From the NCBI RefSeq assembly GCF_963855985.1, contig NC_087090.1:10290501-10354500 (forward strand): DNA of 64,000 bases, read 5' to 3'. The notes beneath the pieces were generated by a model. It had not been told where the DNA came from. It worked only from the letters and a program-made list of their open reading frames with translations, and did not search any database. Shown here piece by piece: positions 43,710 through 53,585 of this stretch. Each line of letters begins with the position of its first letter. Positions within the stretch are counted from its first letter, which is position 1. The stretch is from Ostrinia nubilalis. Taxonomy: Eukaryota; Arthropoda; Insecta; Lepidoptera; Crambidae. Position numbers and translations under genes: made by a program.

Positions 43710-43820
43710 GACATCTCATTTTTGGTTTCGTTTGACAGCTCGTGATTGTTGCTCTATTCCGAAGGAATATTAACTTTATGGGTTGCAGATAGTGACATCT
43801 CGCTTGCTCATTCTTTGTTG
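43710..43820. repeat. MITE flank of palindrome 2
   Basis: Matches 30912-30988 inverted (GACATCTCATTTTTGGTTTC..) and then the GGAATATTAACTTTATGGGT..GATAGTGACATCTCGC block found inverted at 42580-42650. Confidence 0.65.
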
Positions 43821-44130
43821 CTCTAATGACCTCTCGGGTTGCCAGGTATAAACAGGTAAATTGATAGAGCATTTTGCACACCGGTCTGATAATTTAATCA
43901 AATTTAAATGAAAATAAAGATTATTTCATTATGAACACGGTGGTATAGGGTTGCCTGCGAAAAATCAGTCCTGAATGACGGTTGTCGAATTTTGTAAAGT
44001 GAAATTAAAACTGAAAGGTGACATTTTTCGACTAGTTGGCAACATTTGGGAAAGACGAGTTGTATGAGGCGTTTGTGTGTCTTGTCAAGAGGTGTCGCTT
44101 GGGTGAAGAAATTTCTCCAGTGTTGCCATG

Positions 44131-44855
44131 CTTTGGGAGATTTGGTTAAAAAATGTCGAAAGTGGAAATAACGACTTCCGGTCAAAAATTTGGATGACGC
44201 CTCCTGCAAAAGGGTCGTACAAATGACATTTGACCATTTTCATCTCGATCACCTGGCAACACTGGCAGCTACGGGGAAAAGCATTTTTTTCGACATGGGT
44301 GTCTTTAAAGTTAAGGACGGACAGAAGGAGATATGGCAGAAAAAATCCAAAAATGGGGTTTGGTCGGATAAACGACCCAAATTATGGGAAAAATCCGAAA
44401 ATTCAGAAAATCAAGATGGCGACCGAGTGAGCGGCCATTTTGTAAAAAGTTTCAGATTTCTGATTTTTCAAATGCATTTTTTGGGCAGTTGGCAACATTT
44501 GGGAAAGTCGAGTTGTATAGAGCGATTACGTAGTTTGCTGAGGAGTATCGTTTGGAAAAACAACATTTTCCAGTGTTGCCATACTTATTGCATTTTTCGC
44601 TTAATCTAGACCATTTTCCGCGCCGAAACCCATTTTTACTTTTTTTCTAACTTAAACCAACCCCGTGAAACAATTCCTTAAAACCACCCAAGTCCCAAAA
44701 TGTTGTGGCCCCGTAACTGCCAGTGTTGCCAGGTAATCGAGATAAAAATAGTCAAATGTCATTAGTTTGACCTATTTGCAGGAGGCGTCATCCAAATTTT
44801 GGACCAAAAGTCGTTTTTTTCCATTTTTTACATGTTTTGACCAAATCTTTCAAAG
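44131..44855. mobile_element. 725-bp TIR element with ~150-bp TIRs
   Basis: 44131-44285 (CTTTGGGAGATTTGGTTAAA..) pairs with 44707-44855. Well-conserved parts are TTTGGATGACGCCTCCTGCA and CACCTGGCAACACTGGCAGC. Also, 44030-44130 and 44480-44590 are direct repeats (TTGGCAACATTTGGGAAAG..CCAGTGTTGCCAT). Frames inside are not conserved between the repeated parts, so I do not call genes. Confidence 0.75.
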
Positions 44856-44954
44856 TATAATATTAATGTATGTATGTTTATGAAGGTAATGTAAATTGTA
44901 AATGCTATAATTTAATAAACAAACATCTTACTGATTTTTTATCGCATCTCTTTG

Positions 44955-45557
44955 CTATCTTGTTGTCGGAAATTTAATATAAAAATTCAATATTGGCGGA
45001 CTAACAAGTGCATCGGTCACTTCTCGTACGTACTTGCTGACTGTAGTTTGCCCTAAATGTTTTGCCATTCCAACTAGTCTTTGGTACGATCCAGTGGCGT
45101 AAAAAGACAATGCACAAAGAACCTGTGTAAACGAAATTAGAAATAGTAAATTCATCAGTAACTCATTAATCTATATTTTGAGAATGTTTGCTTATCTCAC
45201 CTTAAGTTCCAAGCTAATTCGTTTGGTTGACTTCAAAGAAGTATGTCGACGTAATTTATCGCATAAGAATATAAAAGCTTCTTTACTAAGACGAAACCTA
45301 TTCTTAAATTCGGTTTCGTTTAGATCTAATAAATTTTTTTTTTTTCTCTGCTTACATCTACGACTTATTTCTCTGTAACAGGGCATTAAAATAAAAATGA
45401 AATCATTTATCTGAAAAATAAGCTTTTTTTAATAGAAAAACTTATCACGTACTTACCTAGTTTCTCTTTGTTCATTGTTACCTCCCTCAATCTCAAGTAA
45501 TCTTGTTGCAAGATAATAATACAATGCACTACGTTCAACTCTACGCGCTCCTTGCAT
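44955..45557 (-). pseudogene. PIF/Harbinger transposase-like (HARBI1-like) three-exon fragment
   Basis: Minus strand. Exon 1 is 45557-45457 (starts MQGARRVERSALYYYLATRL), exon 2 is 45372-45201 (NETEFKNRFRLSKEAFIFLC) and exon 3 is 45122-44955 (LCALSFYATGSYQRLVG, SKYVREVTDAL, then a stop). The introns 45456-45373 and 45200-45123 have GT..AG borders and phases that join perfectly, giving 146 residues. The order matches the N-terminal helix-turn-helix region of HARBI1-type proteins, which usually run about 350 residues with a DDE nuclease domain. That half is absent, and the frame ends just after KFPTT. A TIR element lies 100 bp downstream. It could be a truncated transposon, or a small DNA-binding protein derived from one; no start-site or polyA evidence decides. 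Confidence 0.72.
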
Positions 45558-46162
45558 TTTACGTAAATTTATGTATTAAAACCCACTGAAATGTATTTAT
45601 AAAACACTTTTTACTTCCGACGCAAGTTTTAACACTGAAAAATTTACAGTGACAAAACATTCGTAAGATTACGTTAGCCAGCTATCGCCCCTTACTATTC
45701 TATACGTCAAAAAAAGGTTCGTGATCGCAAAGTTAGTATAAACATCATACGATACATTTACCGTACGATTACGTTACTATGCAATAGGCATTTGTGCTGC
45801 CAAATTTAGTTTGTTTTACGTCCGATAGAGGCGCTCTCAGATTCTCATACAAATTATTTACGTTAACGATACTATTACCTTTACGCAAGTTATTCGTGCA
45901 AACCAGATCAAACAGTTAATGTTAATTTTGCTAGGTAAACTAGGTAGATAATAATTAAGTATTATAATATGCAGATAAGGATGTGTGCTATGACAATTTT
46001 GAACGAGTACCTACTTAGGTAGGTATAGGTACATAACATTGTTTACTTACTTCTCTTTTTAAATGTAAGAAAAGAAAAAAATCACTAAGCAGGTACCTAC
46101 ATATTTTAAGGACCTATTTTAATAATATTATCTCTGCTTACTTACAATTCAATTACCTATGA
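45558..46162. other. No recognised gene
   Basis: AT-rich sequence between the HARBI1-like fragment and the 3' end of the SAPCD2-like gene. CGTACGATTACGTTA and CGTAAGATTACGTTA near 45665-45775 are repeated, perhaps relics of the Harbinger element's own ends. Confidence 0.4.
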
Positions 46163-49100
46163 TTAAGCAAAATTATCAGCAATTTTTGATCTATTTCTTT
46201 GCAGTAGTAATTCCCTTATAAGAGCAGATTTTTCTCGTTCCAGCACAGAAATTCTCTCATTTTTTCTATTGACTTCCTGTAATGAAAAAACAGATATTAA
46301 ATGTACCTAAGTACGGTCAAATTGAACTTGATTAAGTTAGTAGTTTCCTACAGATTGCTATTCAAGAATGCATGCACGATTAGTTTGAAACACGAGGAGT
46401 TACTATAGACTAGTATTAATAATACTATAATGTATTTATCGGTGCTATAGCCCTAGTAAGAAAATGAGTATATTGCTATTATAGGTAAAAGTAACCACTC
46501 ACTATCACGAAAATGCTGTAACTCTAGTCCGATAATGTTTTAAATTGCGCCAATAGCCGAACGGTAAAGGTTGGGACTGGCCGACTCGTGCGTGATCCGA
46601 GGAACGCGGGTTCGATCCCAGCCGCCCCTAGACTATTGCGGTGAACCCATTCGAAACACAAGCATTTTGGCTTTCGTAGAAGATTTTAAACTTTCGCTTT
46701 CCATTTTAATTAAAATAGACAGAGTTACTTATTATTACCTAATACTTCTTATGACTTGATGTTTCATTCTTCTGCAGAATAAACGGCTCGCGGAGTCAGT
46801 CGTCCGATCGGACGGAATAATTACTTACTTACTAATAAAAAAATAAATAAAAAATGACGGGTTGACGAAACCCGTGGTTTGGTTTGATTAGTTAGGTAGT
46901 TAACGGGATCATTAGTACAAATTGCTAAAAAACATGTACTAAAAAATAATAGTTTGCACCTTTGTTAGATTATTATAAAACAAAGAATAAAAAGTTACTA
47001 AAATAGGCTTAATTTAAATTAAATTAAAACAAACCTCGGCTAGCATTCGATTTTGAGACCTTAGAACTGCAGCGTTATTAGGCGTTGCTGTGGTCGTTGT
47101 AAGTGTCATAGTGGGCAGAGCGAGGTTCATGTGGAGGGAAAGTTGACCGTGTCGCCAGCCAGCGGCTAGGGCTCCGAGCTGTCGATTCAACTCTAGCACA
47201 CGAGCTCGCAATAACTCCAACCTCTCTTGATGTGCTTCACTCCACGGCTCCTTTAAATAAACAGAAAAGTTTATAAATAGTACAATAACTACTTAATTAA
47301 ATCATTTAAATAAACTTTTTTTGATTCTTCTTGTATTTAAGGTAAGTACTTAGGTAGGTCAGGTAAAAGATAAAATTAAATAGATTTAATAATTTGTTCG
47401 GTTCGGTTAAATATTTTTTTTGCACTCAAAAGTGGTTTTGACTAACGCCCTTGGTCAAAACTAGAGATGAAACGGATATCCGGTAACTATCCGGTAGGCC
47501 GGATATCCGGCCGGATACCGGATAGTAACTCACTATCCGGCCGGATACCGGATATTAAAAAACTATGACAATTTCCTATAATAAAATGAAAAACATTAAT
47601 CTTTGAGGTAAATATCAATAAAATGGCTTATAATAATGACGGCTTTCATTTATAGTCCAAAAAGTTACAAAAAAAGCCATATTAAGGCCTTTCATTTCTT
47701 TTTCTGGGCTATTACATAATGACTACTATAATGACGAATACATAAATAGAAAATATCTCTTAATGTCGAAATATTGCCAAATAGGCGATCTTTTTTTCAC
47801 TGATGGTCTGATAACATGATGCAGTTCAGTCAGATTCAGATTACGCAGCAAGTAAAATAATTTAATTTTCGCTATTCAATCACACACTCACGATGGCAAC
47901 CGAAATCGCCCGAATTGATCTGCCCCCTAGACAAGTGGCAAAATCTAACATTCTATTCGGACGGATTCGATTTTCGACTGGTCTAGTCTACTAGACCCAC
48001 TGATCGCGTTCGAAGCATCAGTCTGCTGTGCGGCGTTAAACTCGTCACGACATGCAACGAGACAATGGGCCAACTATCCGGCCGCCGGGTATCCGGCTAT
48101 CCGGCCTAGCAGCTCGCCGGATATCCGGTATCCGGCCAAACAACTATCCGTTTCATCTCTAGTCAAAACCACTTTTGACTGGATAAATCAGTCAAGAGTG
48201 ATTTAATTGATCAAGGACATCAGTCAAAAAAACACTTTTGACTGATTTTTTCAGTCTTGACAGAAATTATGAGTTTTGACTGTAACCATACTGTAACAAT
48301 AAACAAACAAATATTTTGTGTATTTTACTGCGACTAAAAGATCATGATCGTTATAAATTATTGTGACATTCTAAGTACTTACCTAAGTGTTAAGGGAACA
48401 ATATCGTATTTAGAGTAAATTATAACTACGTTACTATATAACCACGGTATAACGTTTGTTTTCAAAATGGCGTATAAAGTTTCGCCATTTGACAAGAAAT
48501 CTACGAGTAGCTAATTAGACGAGTTCGTCCGTTCGTTTCAGCCAAATGCGTCCACTGCTGGACAAAGGCCACTCAAGGATTTCCACAACACCTGGTCCTG
48601 CGCTTCCCGCATCCAGGTACCAACTTCCTACGACCTTCACCGATTAGATCGTCAGTCCACCTAGTGGGAGGCATGCCCATTATTTTGCACATTACTCTTC
48701 CAGCCCGTGAGTGATGGCCGCCATTCGAAAACTTTTCTCGACGAGCTATGCCCCGCCCTGCCTTGAGACCTGTACTATTACTTATTCTGTGCTTGAGTTT
48801 AGCAATTCTGCGGGATTTGCCGGTTGTTTCTTTGGTTTTGGTACCAACTAAGTACCTACTTACCTATCATAAAAAATACATATAATCCGTAAGCAGGCGT
48901 TAGTAATAAAAAAAATTGAAAGATTACCACATACGCGCCCATTCGCCCAGCATAGCGCATCTTCTCTTGTACTTCAGTAAGTTGCTTTAAATACCATTCT
49001 CGTGCTTCCTCTACTGCTGTTAAGCCTTGTAACAGGACATCTTTTTCTTGTTCGATTTGTTTCATACGTTTTAATAAGTTATAATCCACACCGTTATGCA

Positions 49101-49905
49101 GTGTATGTCTACGAGGTTCTCGTCGGCGAGGTGTTTTCCTAACATGTGTCTGTGTCTCGTTTGCCGAACGACCATCACCAAGGCCCCTACTTTGTTCTTC
49201 AACAGATCTAGATATTGCTTCGAAATCTAATTTATTATCATTCACTTCTTCACTATCAAAATGCAATTCTTCTTCTGATTTGTAGCTTGGTCTCGAAGAT
49301 TCTTTTCTATCGCTAACATTCTTTTCCAATCTTGGTGGTTTTGGTGGGCCATAAGCTCTTTGCTGATCATGCTTGGATAGTGCACTCGTTGCGCTATGCC
49401 GCAGTTCTTGAATGGGTTGTTCCTTTCGCGATATTAACTGAGGCATACTTAGAGTCCTATGTTGTGTAATATTTTCCGATTTTTTCAATAAATTCCAATG
49501 AATTTCAACGTTCTGTGGTTCATTAGCATCCAATAATGGAGCGGATGGTGGGCGATGTGTTTGCGCACTCATTTGTGAGTGTAATACCGCGTTTTCCACA
49601 TCGCTATTAAGTCGTTCGACTTTGCTAGAAGCACATTCCACTTGGTTGCGGAGAAGACAAATCTTGAGCCCTGTGCAAAATCTTTCGAAACTTAACAACC
49701 CATCATGGGACGCAACTTTTTGCAAGCTCTCTATAACACCTCTCGGTAAACCTTTTGTACGATCATCGCGCCATCGGTTCTCAATATCTGTCAATTTTAC
49801 ATAGCCGGTGTGTTTATCGTCCATAATATCAAACAATGTTCGCATCGCGGCTACAAATTGCTGGGGCAAAGATTCCATGTTTATTGATGACGCCTGTGTT
49901 GTCAT
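46163..49905 (-). CDS. SAPCD2: Suppressor APC domain-containing protein (SAPCD2-like), three coding exons
   Basis: Minus strand. Exon 1 is 49905-48928, exon 2 is 47250-47035 and exon 3 is 46276-46163; both junctions are phase 0 with GT..AG borders, giving 435 residues. The N-terminal domain (about 12-95) reads LPQQFVAAMRTLFDIMDDKH..TGYVKLTDIENRW..LPRGVIESL..GLLSFERFCTGLK, the suppressor-APC domain fold. A low-complexity Ser/Pro/Arg-rich middle follows, then coiled coil at about 276-350 (LLKRMKQIEQEKDVLLQGL) and again at the C-terminus (ISVLEREKSALIRELLLQ). Vertebrate SAPCD2 acts at the cell cortex in spindle orientation and polarity; a similar role here is inference. SAPCD1 versus SAPCD2 orthology is not settled. 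The large first intron (47251-48927) is full of transposons. Translation could begin at a second Met ten codons in. Confidence 0.82.
46555..46840 (+). mobile_element. tRNA-derived SINE (second family) in a SAPCD2-like intron
   Basis: The tRNA-like head has TAGCCGAACGGTAAAGG (A-box) and GGGTTCGATCCCAGC (B-box). A body and a (TTAC)n/(AATAA)n tail follow. The head differs from the GTCGGCCG SINE, so this is a distinct family. Confidence 0.7.
47462..48161. mobile_element. 700-bp hAT MITE with 8-bp target duplication
   Basis: Ends TAGAGATGAAACGGATA and complement ATCCG..TTTCATCTCTA. GTCAAAAC flanks both sides (47454-47461 and 48162-48169), the 8-bp signature of hAT elements. Both subterminal regions have arrays of CCGGATA/TATCCGG. 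No transposase. It lies in intron 1 of the SAPCD2-like gene. Confidence 0.88.
48540..48770 (-). mobile_element. RTE-like LINE 3' fragment in a SAPCD2-like intron
   Basis: On the minus strand, CCCACTAGGTGGACTGACGA and CAGCAGTGGACGCATTTGGC resemble the C-terminal end of RTE ORF2 (RWTDD..; ..QQWT). It is older and more diverged than the copy at 36019. Confidence 0.6.
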
Positions 49906-50777
49906 ATTTTCTCGTCACTTTTCCACAAAAAGCAGCAGTTGTCCATGATATTGCTTAAGATATCAGCACCTATAACACTTAAACCCGAACATTTACTTTG
50001 CAAGATGCTGCTACAGCCTACAGCTGAGAGATGTTGTTCACTTTATCACTAACCACTAAATAAGTACTCTCATAAAAACACTATTATCACTATTATCAAA
50101 CTTTTTTTATATAAATTTAAAACACACACAACATGCAATTGACATCAAATAAATTTAATTGAGCGCGCAAGGATTGTGCTTGCGCATACAATAAACTTTA
50201 ACAGTGTTTGTTGTGTTGTGTGTGACAACTTCCACATGAGGACAAAAATCTGACTGTTTGGTAAACGGTACGTGTTGGTGGGCGAGCTAACCGGCTAGTG
50301 GGAGGGAATCTGCGATAAATAAAATGACCCATAAGTGTGAGCGGGAGAACCGGTCAAACCGCATTTCGGCGTGCGGCAGGTAGCTTGGCAAAGCCCTCGT
50401 CGCGCTTGCCGAGGCCGCATATCACGTAGACTGGCAGTGCGAAATTATAATTTTACACGATTTGTATATTAATTTCCTAATTTTAACTTAGACGCTTGCT
50501 AAGGATCCTCGAACGTTATTATCACGGAGTAATCCAAGTTACAGTAGTGAACGAGACCTACAAAAACAATACCTACTGGAAACGGCGGCAATTATGTAAT
50601 ATGCTTCACAAGTACTGTGGCCAGTAATCTATTATTTTAATTATTGTCCTGTAATACTAAACCTACCTACGCTATGTCCTTCCGAAAAAAAATGTGTTTA
50701 CTGATTATTAAGTGTTTATTTTACTTAATATTATAAGAAAAAGAAATAGTTGTTTATGTAGATAGTAGATACAATAA
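49906..50777. promoter_or_regulatory. 5' flank of the SAPCD2-like gene
   Basis: This is the sequence upstream of the ATG at 49905 (minus strand). A GC-richer patch at 50265-50440 (GGCGAGCTAACCGGCTAGTG, GAGAACCGGTCAAACCGC) could be the promoter. No TATA box or untranslated exon can be fixed from sequence alone. Confidence 0.35.
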
Positions 50778-50887
50778 GTCGGCCCTTTAGTGTACCTAGT
50801 GGTTGGTACGGACTACTATGCCGAGGTCGCGGGTTCGATTCACGCACTCTTACCTACAAGACCGACTGATTTAGCAAGCTGAATTGG
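50778..50887 (+). mobile_element. SINE head fused to RTE tail fragment
   Basis: The degenerate GTCGGCC..GGTTCGATTC head of the first SINE family is followed at 50862 by ACCGACTGATTTAGCAAGCT, which resembles the RTE fragment at 36019. Both are partial. Confidence 0.55.
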
Positions 50888-51077
50888 TTGCTTAAATGCT
50901 GATAAAGACGAAACAATAAATTATTAACAGTAAGACCGCTTCACGAACATTTACTGTGTTTTAGTCATTTTAGTTTCAAAAACAAGGTGTTTGGACTTAT
51001 GCATATTTTTTTAAGTGTGAATAATACAAATAATGAACCAAATAGACTAAATATTTACAAATAAAAAATGCATATTA

Positions 51078-52395
51078 TACAGGGTGTTTGGCGCATCGTG
51101 TGCCAAAATGATTTGGCGGATAGAATGGGTCATTTCCTGTATTTTCAGCCCCCATAACACGTTCCATACCAGGCGGCTACTTTTAAATTAATTTTTTTAG
51201 TAATTTCACCAAAATACCCAAATCGCATCATTTAATTTCGATTTCAAAAAAAACTACTAGGCGCAGCCCTAAAGTAAATATTTTGTTTTGACGTGCATTA
51301 ATGTAGGGTTGCATCAAATCTAAATTTATTGGCAAATATCATCTAGTTTTTTTAAAATTCAGCTTTGAAGTTTTCCGAAAAGTTAAAAATGGACTGAACA
51401 TTTAAGTTTACAAGGGCATAATTTTTTTTTTAAAAGAGATAGCGATCTTCGGATTTTATCAAAACTTCTCTAGTCTATCCTCATTCCAACGGTATACTAA
51501 TCTTGTTTAAATAATAACAACAACTTCACAAATTCCTTAAATTAGTGCATTGACTCTACTCGGACTGATTTGCGAAATTTGTGTTTATAGCTCCTTTTTG
51601 TGTGAATAGCACGTAGACCACCTAACAGGTAAAAATTATTTATCTTATGCAATGTAAAAACCTTTTCACTATCGTTTTTCAATGTGGATGTCGTGAGTGT
51701 ATACGTTGCCGAGGCCATTTTGAACAAAATTTGTAGTAATTAATAAACGATCAAAATAATTATTTTCGTCTTTAAATTCAAGAAATCCACATTGAAAAAC
51801 GATTGGGAAAAGGTTTTTACATTGCATAAGATAAATAATTTTTACCTGTAGGTGTTAAACGTGCTATTCACACATAAAGGGGCTATAAACACAAATTTCG
51901 CAAATCAGTCCGAGTAGAGTCAATGCACTAATTTAAGTAATTTGTGAAGTTGTTGTTATTATTTAAACAAGATTAGTATACCGTTTGAATGAGGATAGAC
52001 TAAAGAAGTTTTGATAAAATCCGAAGATCGCTATCTCTTTTAAAAAAGAAAATTATACCCATGTAAACTTAAATGTTCAGTCCGTTTTTAACTTTTCTGA
52101 AAACTTCAAAGCTGAATTTTAAAAAAACTAGATGATATTTGCCAGTAAATTTAGATTTGATGCAACCCTACATTAATGCACGTCAAAACAAAATATTTAC
52201 TTTAGGGCTGCGCCTAGTAGTTTTTTTTTAATCGAAATTAAATGATGCGATTTGGGTATTTTGGTGAAATTACTAAAAAAATTAATTTAAAAGTAGCCGC
52301 CTGGCATGGAACGTGTTATGGGGGCTGAAAATATAGGAAATGACCCATTCTATCCGCCAAATCATTTTGGCACACGATGCGCCAAACACCCTGTA
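51078..52395. mobile_element. 1.3-kb near-perfect palindrome with TACAGGGTGTTTGGCGC ends
   Basis: Arms 51078-51690 and 51787-52395 are complementary with only scattered mismatches. TA borders are present. The unpaired centre is about 100 bp. A minus-strand frame (51727-51542) starts in the centre and runs into the left arm. It begins MFKMASATYTLTT, and I recognise no family. Confidence 0.85.
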
Positions 52396-52438
52396 TAATA
52401 TCTTGTTTCGTCTTTGACTTTGTTAGCGCGTTTTACCC

Positions 52439-52475
52439 ATAAAGTTAATATTCCGAAGGAATATTAACTTTATGG
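52439..52475. repeat. 37-bp perfect hairpin
   Basis: CATAAAGTTAATATTCC, a GAA centre, then the exact complement. The AAAGTTAATATTCC core is shared with repeats at 42580 and 43765. Confidence 0.75.
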
Positions 52476-52498
52476 TTTTACCGTGATACATTCTGTGG

Positions 52499-52560
52499 TA
52501 CGGGCTTGTGCAAACATCTTCGACGCACTGCAATACCGAGGCAGACCCAAGCCCAACAGC
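52499..52560 (-). mobile_element. Short fragment of the palindrome's LINE family
   Basis: The minus strand (GGGCTTGGGTCTGCCTCGG..) aligns with the C-terminal coding region near 8996-9050. It is diverged, so it represents an independent older insertion. Confidence 0.55.
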
Positions 52561-53034
52561 TGTAATAACCCAGAATAACATAATTAGGCTATAATAAACG
52601 ATCTATGGCAATCTAAATTTCACGCAGGTGAAGCCGCGGGCAAAAGTTAGTTCACAATAAACAGAAATTTTTAAAACTAACGGAAAATTAACTCTTAACA
52701 AAAAAAAATAAACTTATTTACTACTCAAAAATAAAAAGTGTGTCCGTGAGGCAAAGAGGCGAGGATGGTGGCTGCATTTCCTTGCTGGATAGCAATACTA
52801 AGCCTTTGTGCAAGGAAAGAGCCAGCATTTAAATTTTCCGAAATTTTAATTTAGGGGAAATGGTCCGAAACAGTAATTTAGCATTCGGCGGTCCCCAGGG
52901 TCTGAAGGTCTCGACACCAAAAGGCGCAAATATGTAATCATTAGAAAGTGACTCATATTTGCGCTGTTTGGCTAATTCAGCCGACTCCGCTGCAGCCTCA
53001 GCTTAAGCAACTGATTCCCTAAGGTGGGAAGGGG
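52561..53034. other. No recognised gene
   Basis: A Lep1-like terminus occurs at 52620-52655 (GAAGCCGCGGGCAAAAGTTA). The remainder is unassigned repeat-like DNA with no usable frame. Confidence 0.4.
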
Positions 53035-53585
53035 CTAATGTATCGATGTTACGTCCCAAACTAAAGCCCGTCCCCGTTCCCAGGGAACCAGAGTGAGACC
53101 GTCAGGTCTCTTGCCATCATCATGGACCAATCCACGTGGTTCTAACGTGGAAGGAACGTTGATGCTGGCAAGGGCTCTCCTGGTGGCGTCGTTGAGAGCA
53201 GCATGTCGGGCAAGACGACCAGCACTTTGCTGGCAACAGAGACCGTGGTGACCGAATTGGTCCACCTCTTTGCCACAGGGGCACGTATGGGGTACACAGA
53301 TTGGTGCTCCGAGGCGTAAGCCCACCCACACACACCCGGAAAGAATCGTTGTCGAAAAAGGTGCCGAGATTTTTGGAGGAAAGTGCATTCAGCCAGTGAC
53401 CGGAGACAAGAAACTGCTAGGATCCTAGCTTTGTTAGTGTTACTGATAGAATTTTGAAAAACATGCTTAAAAGTCTCTTTCGCTAGTGGAGCGTCCCAGA
53501 GTTTTTGATGATGACATTCCATTGTGACGTCCTCACTAGGACAGAGACTTTTCCAAGATTCTTCCGCCTTAGGTACAGATTTCAT
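53035..53585 (-). pseudogene. Retroelement polyprotein C-terminus with Cys-His motif and RPDG/WDVT block
   Basis: Two overlapping minus frames together cover the region: 53585-53390 (EESWKSLCPSED..QKLWDAPLAK) and 53388-53035 ([46 protein letters not shown]). A frameshift separates them near 53390. I know the second block as the C-terminal part of invertebrate reverse-transcriptase polyproteins. The C-x-C..H..C set followed by RPDG and WDVT resembles a restriction-like nuclease fold; that is inference. No RT catalytic domain remains on this side, and the sequence further upstream does not continue the frame. Confidence 0.6.

Noticed and set aside
43904..44609. Overlapping frames of 101 and 139 codons on opposite strands
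   Set aside because: They cover terminal and direct repeats of a non-coding element, and the paired copies do not preserve the frames.
46555..46640. Second tRNA-like sequence
   Set aside because: It has A- and B-box matches but is followed by a SINE body and simple-repeat tail, and the acceptor stem does not close convincingly.
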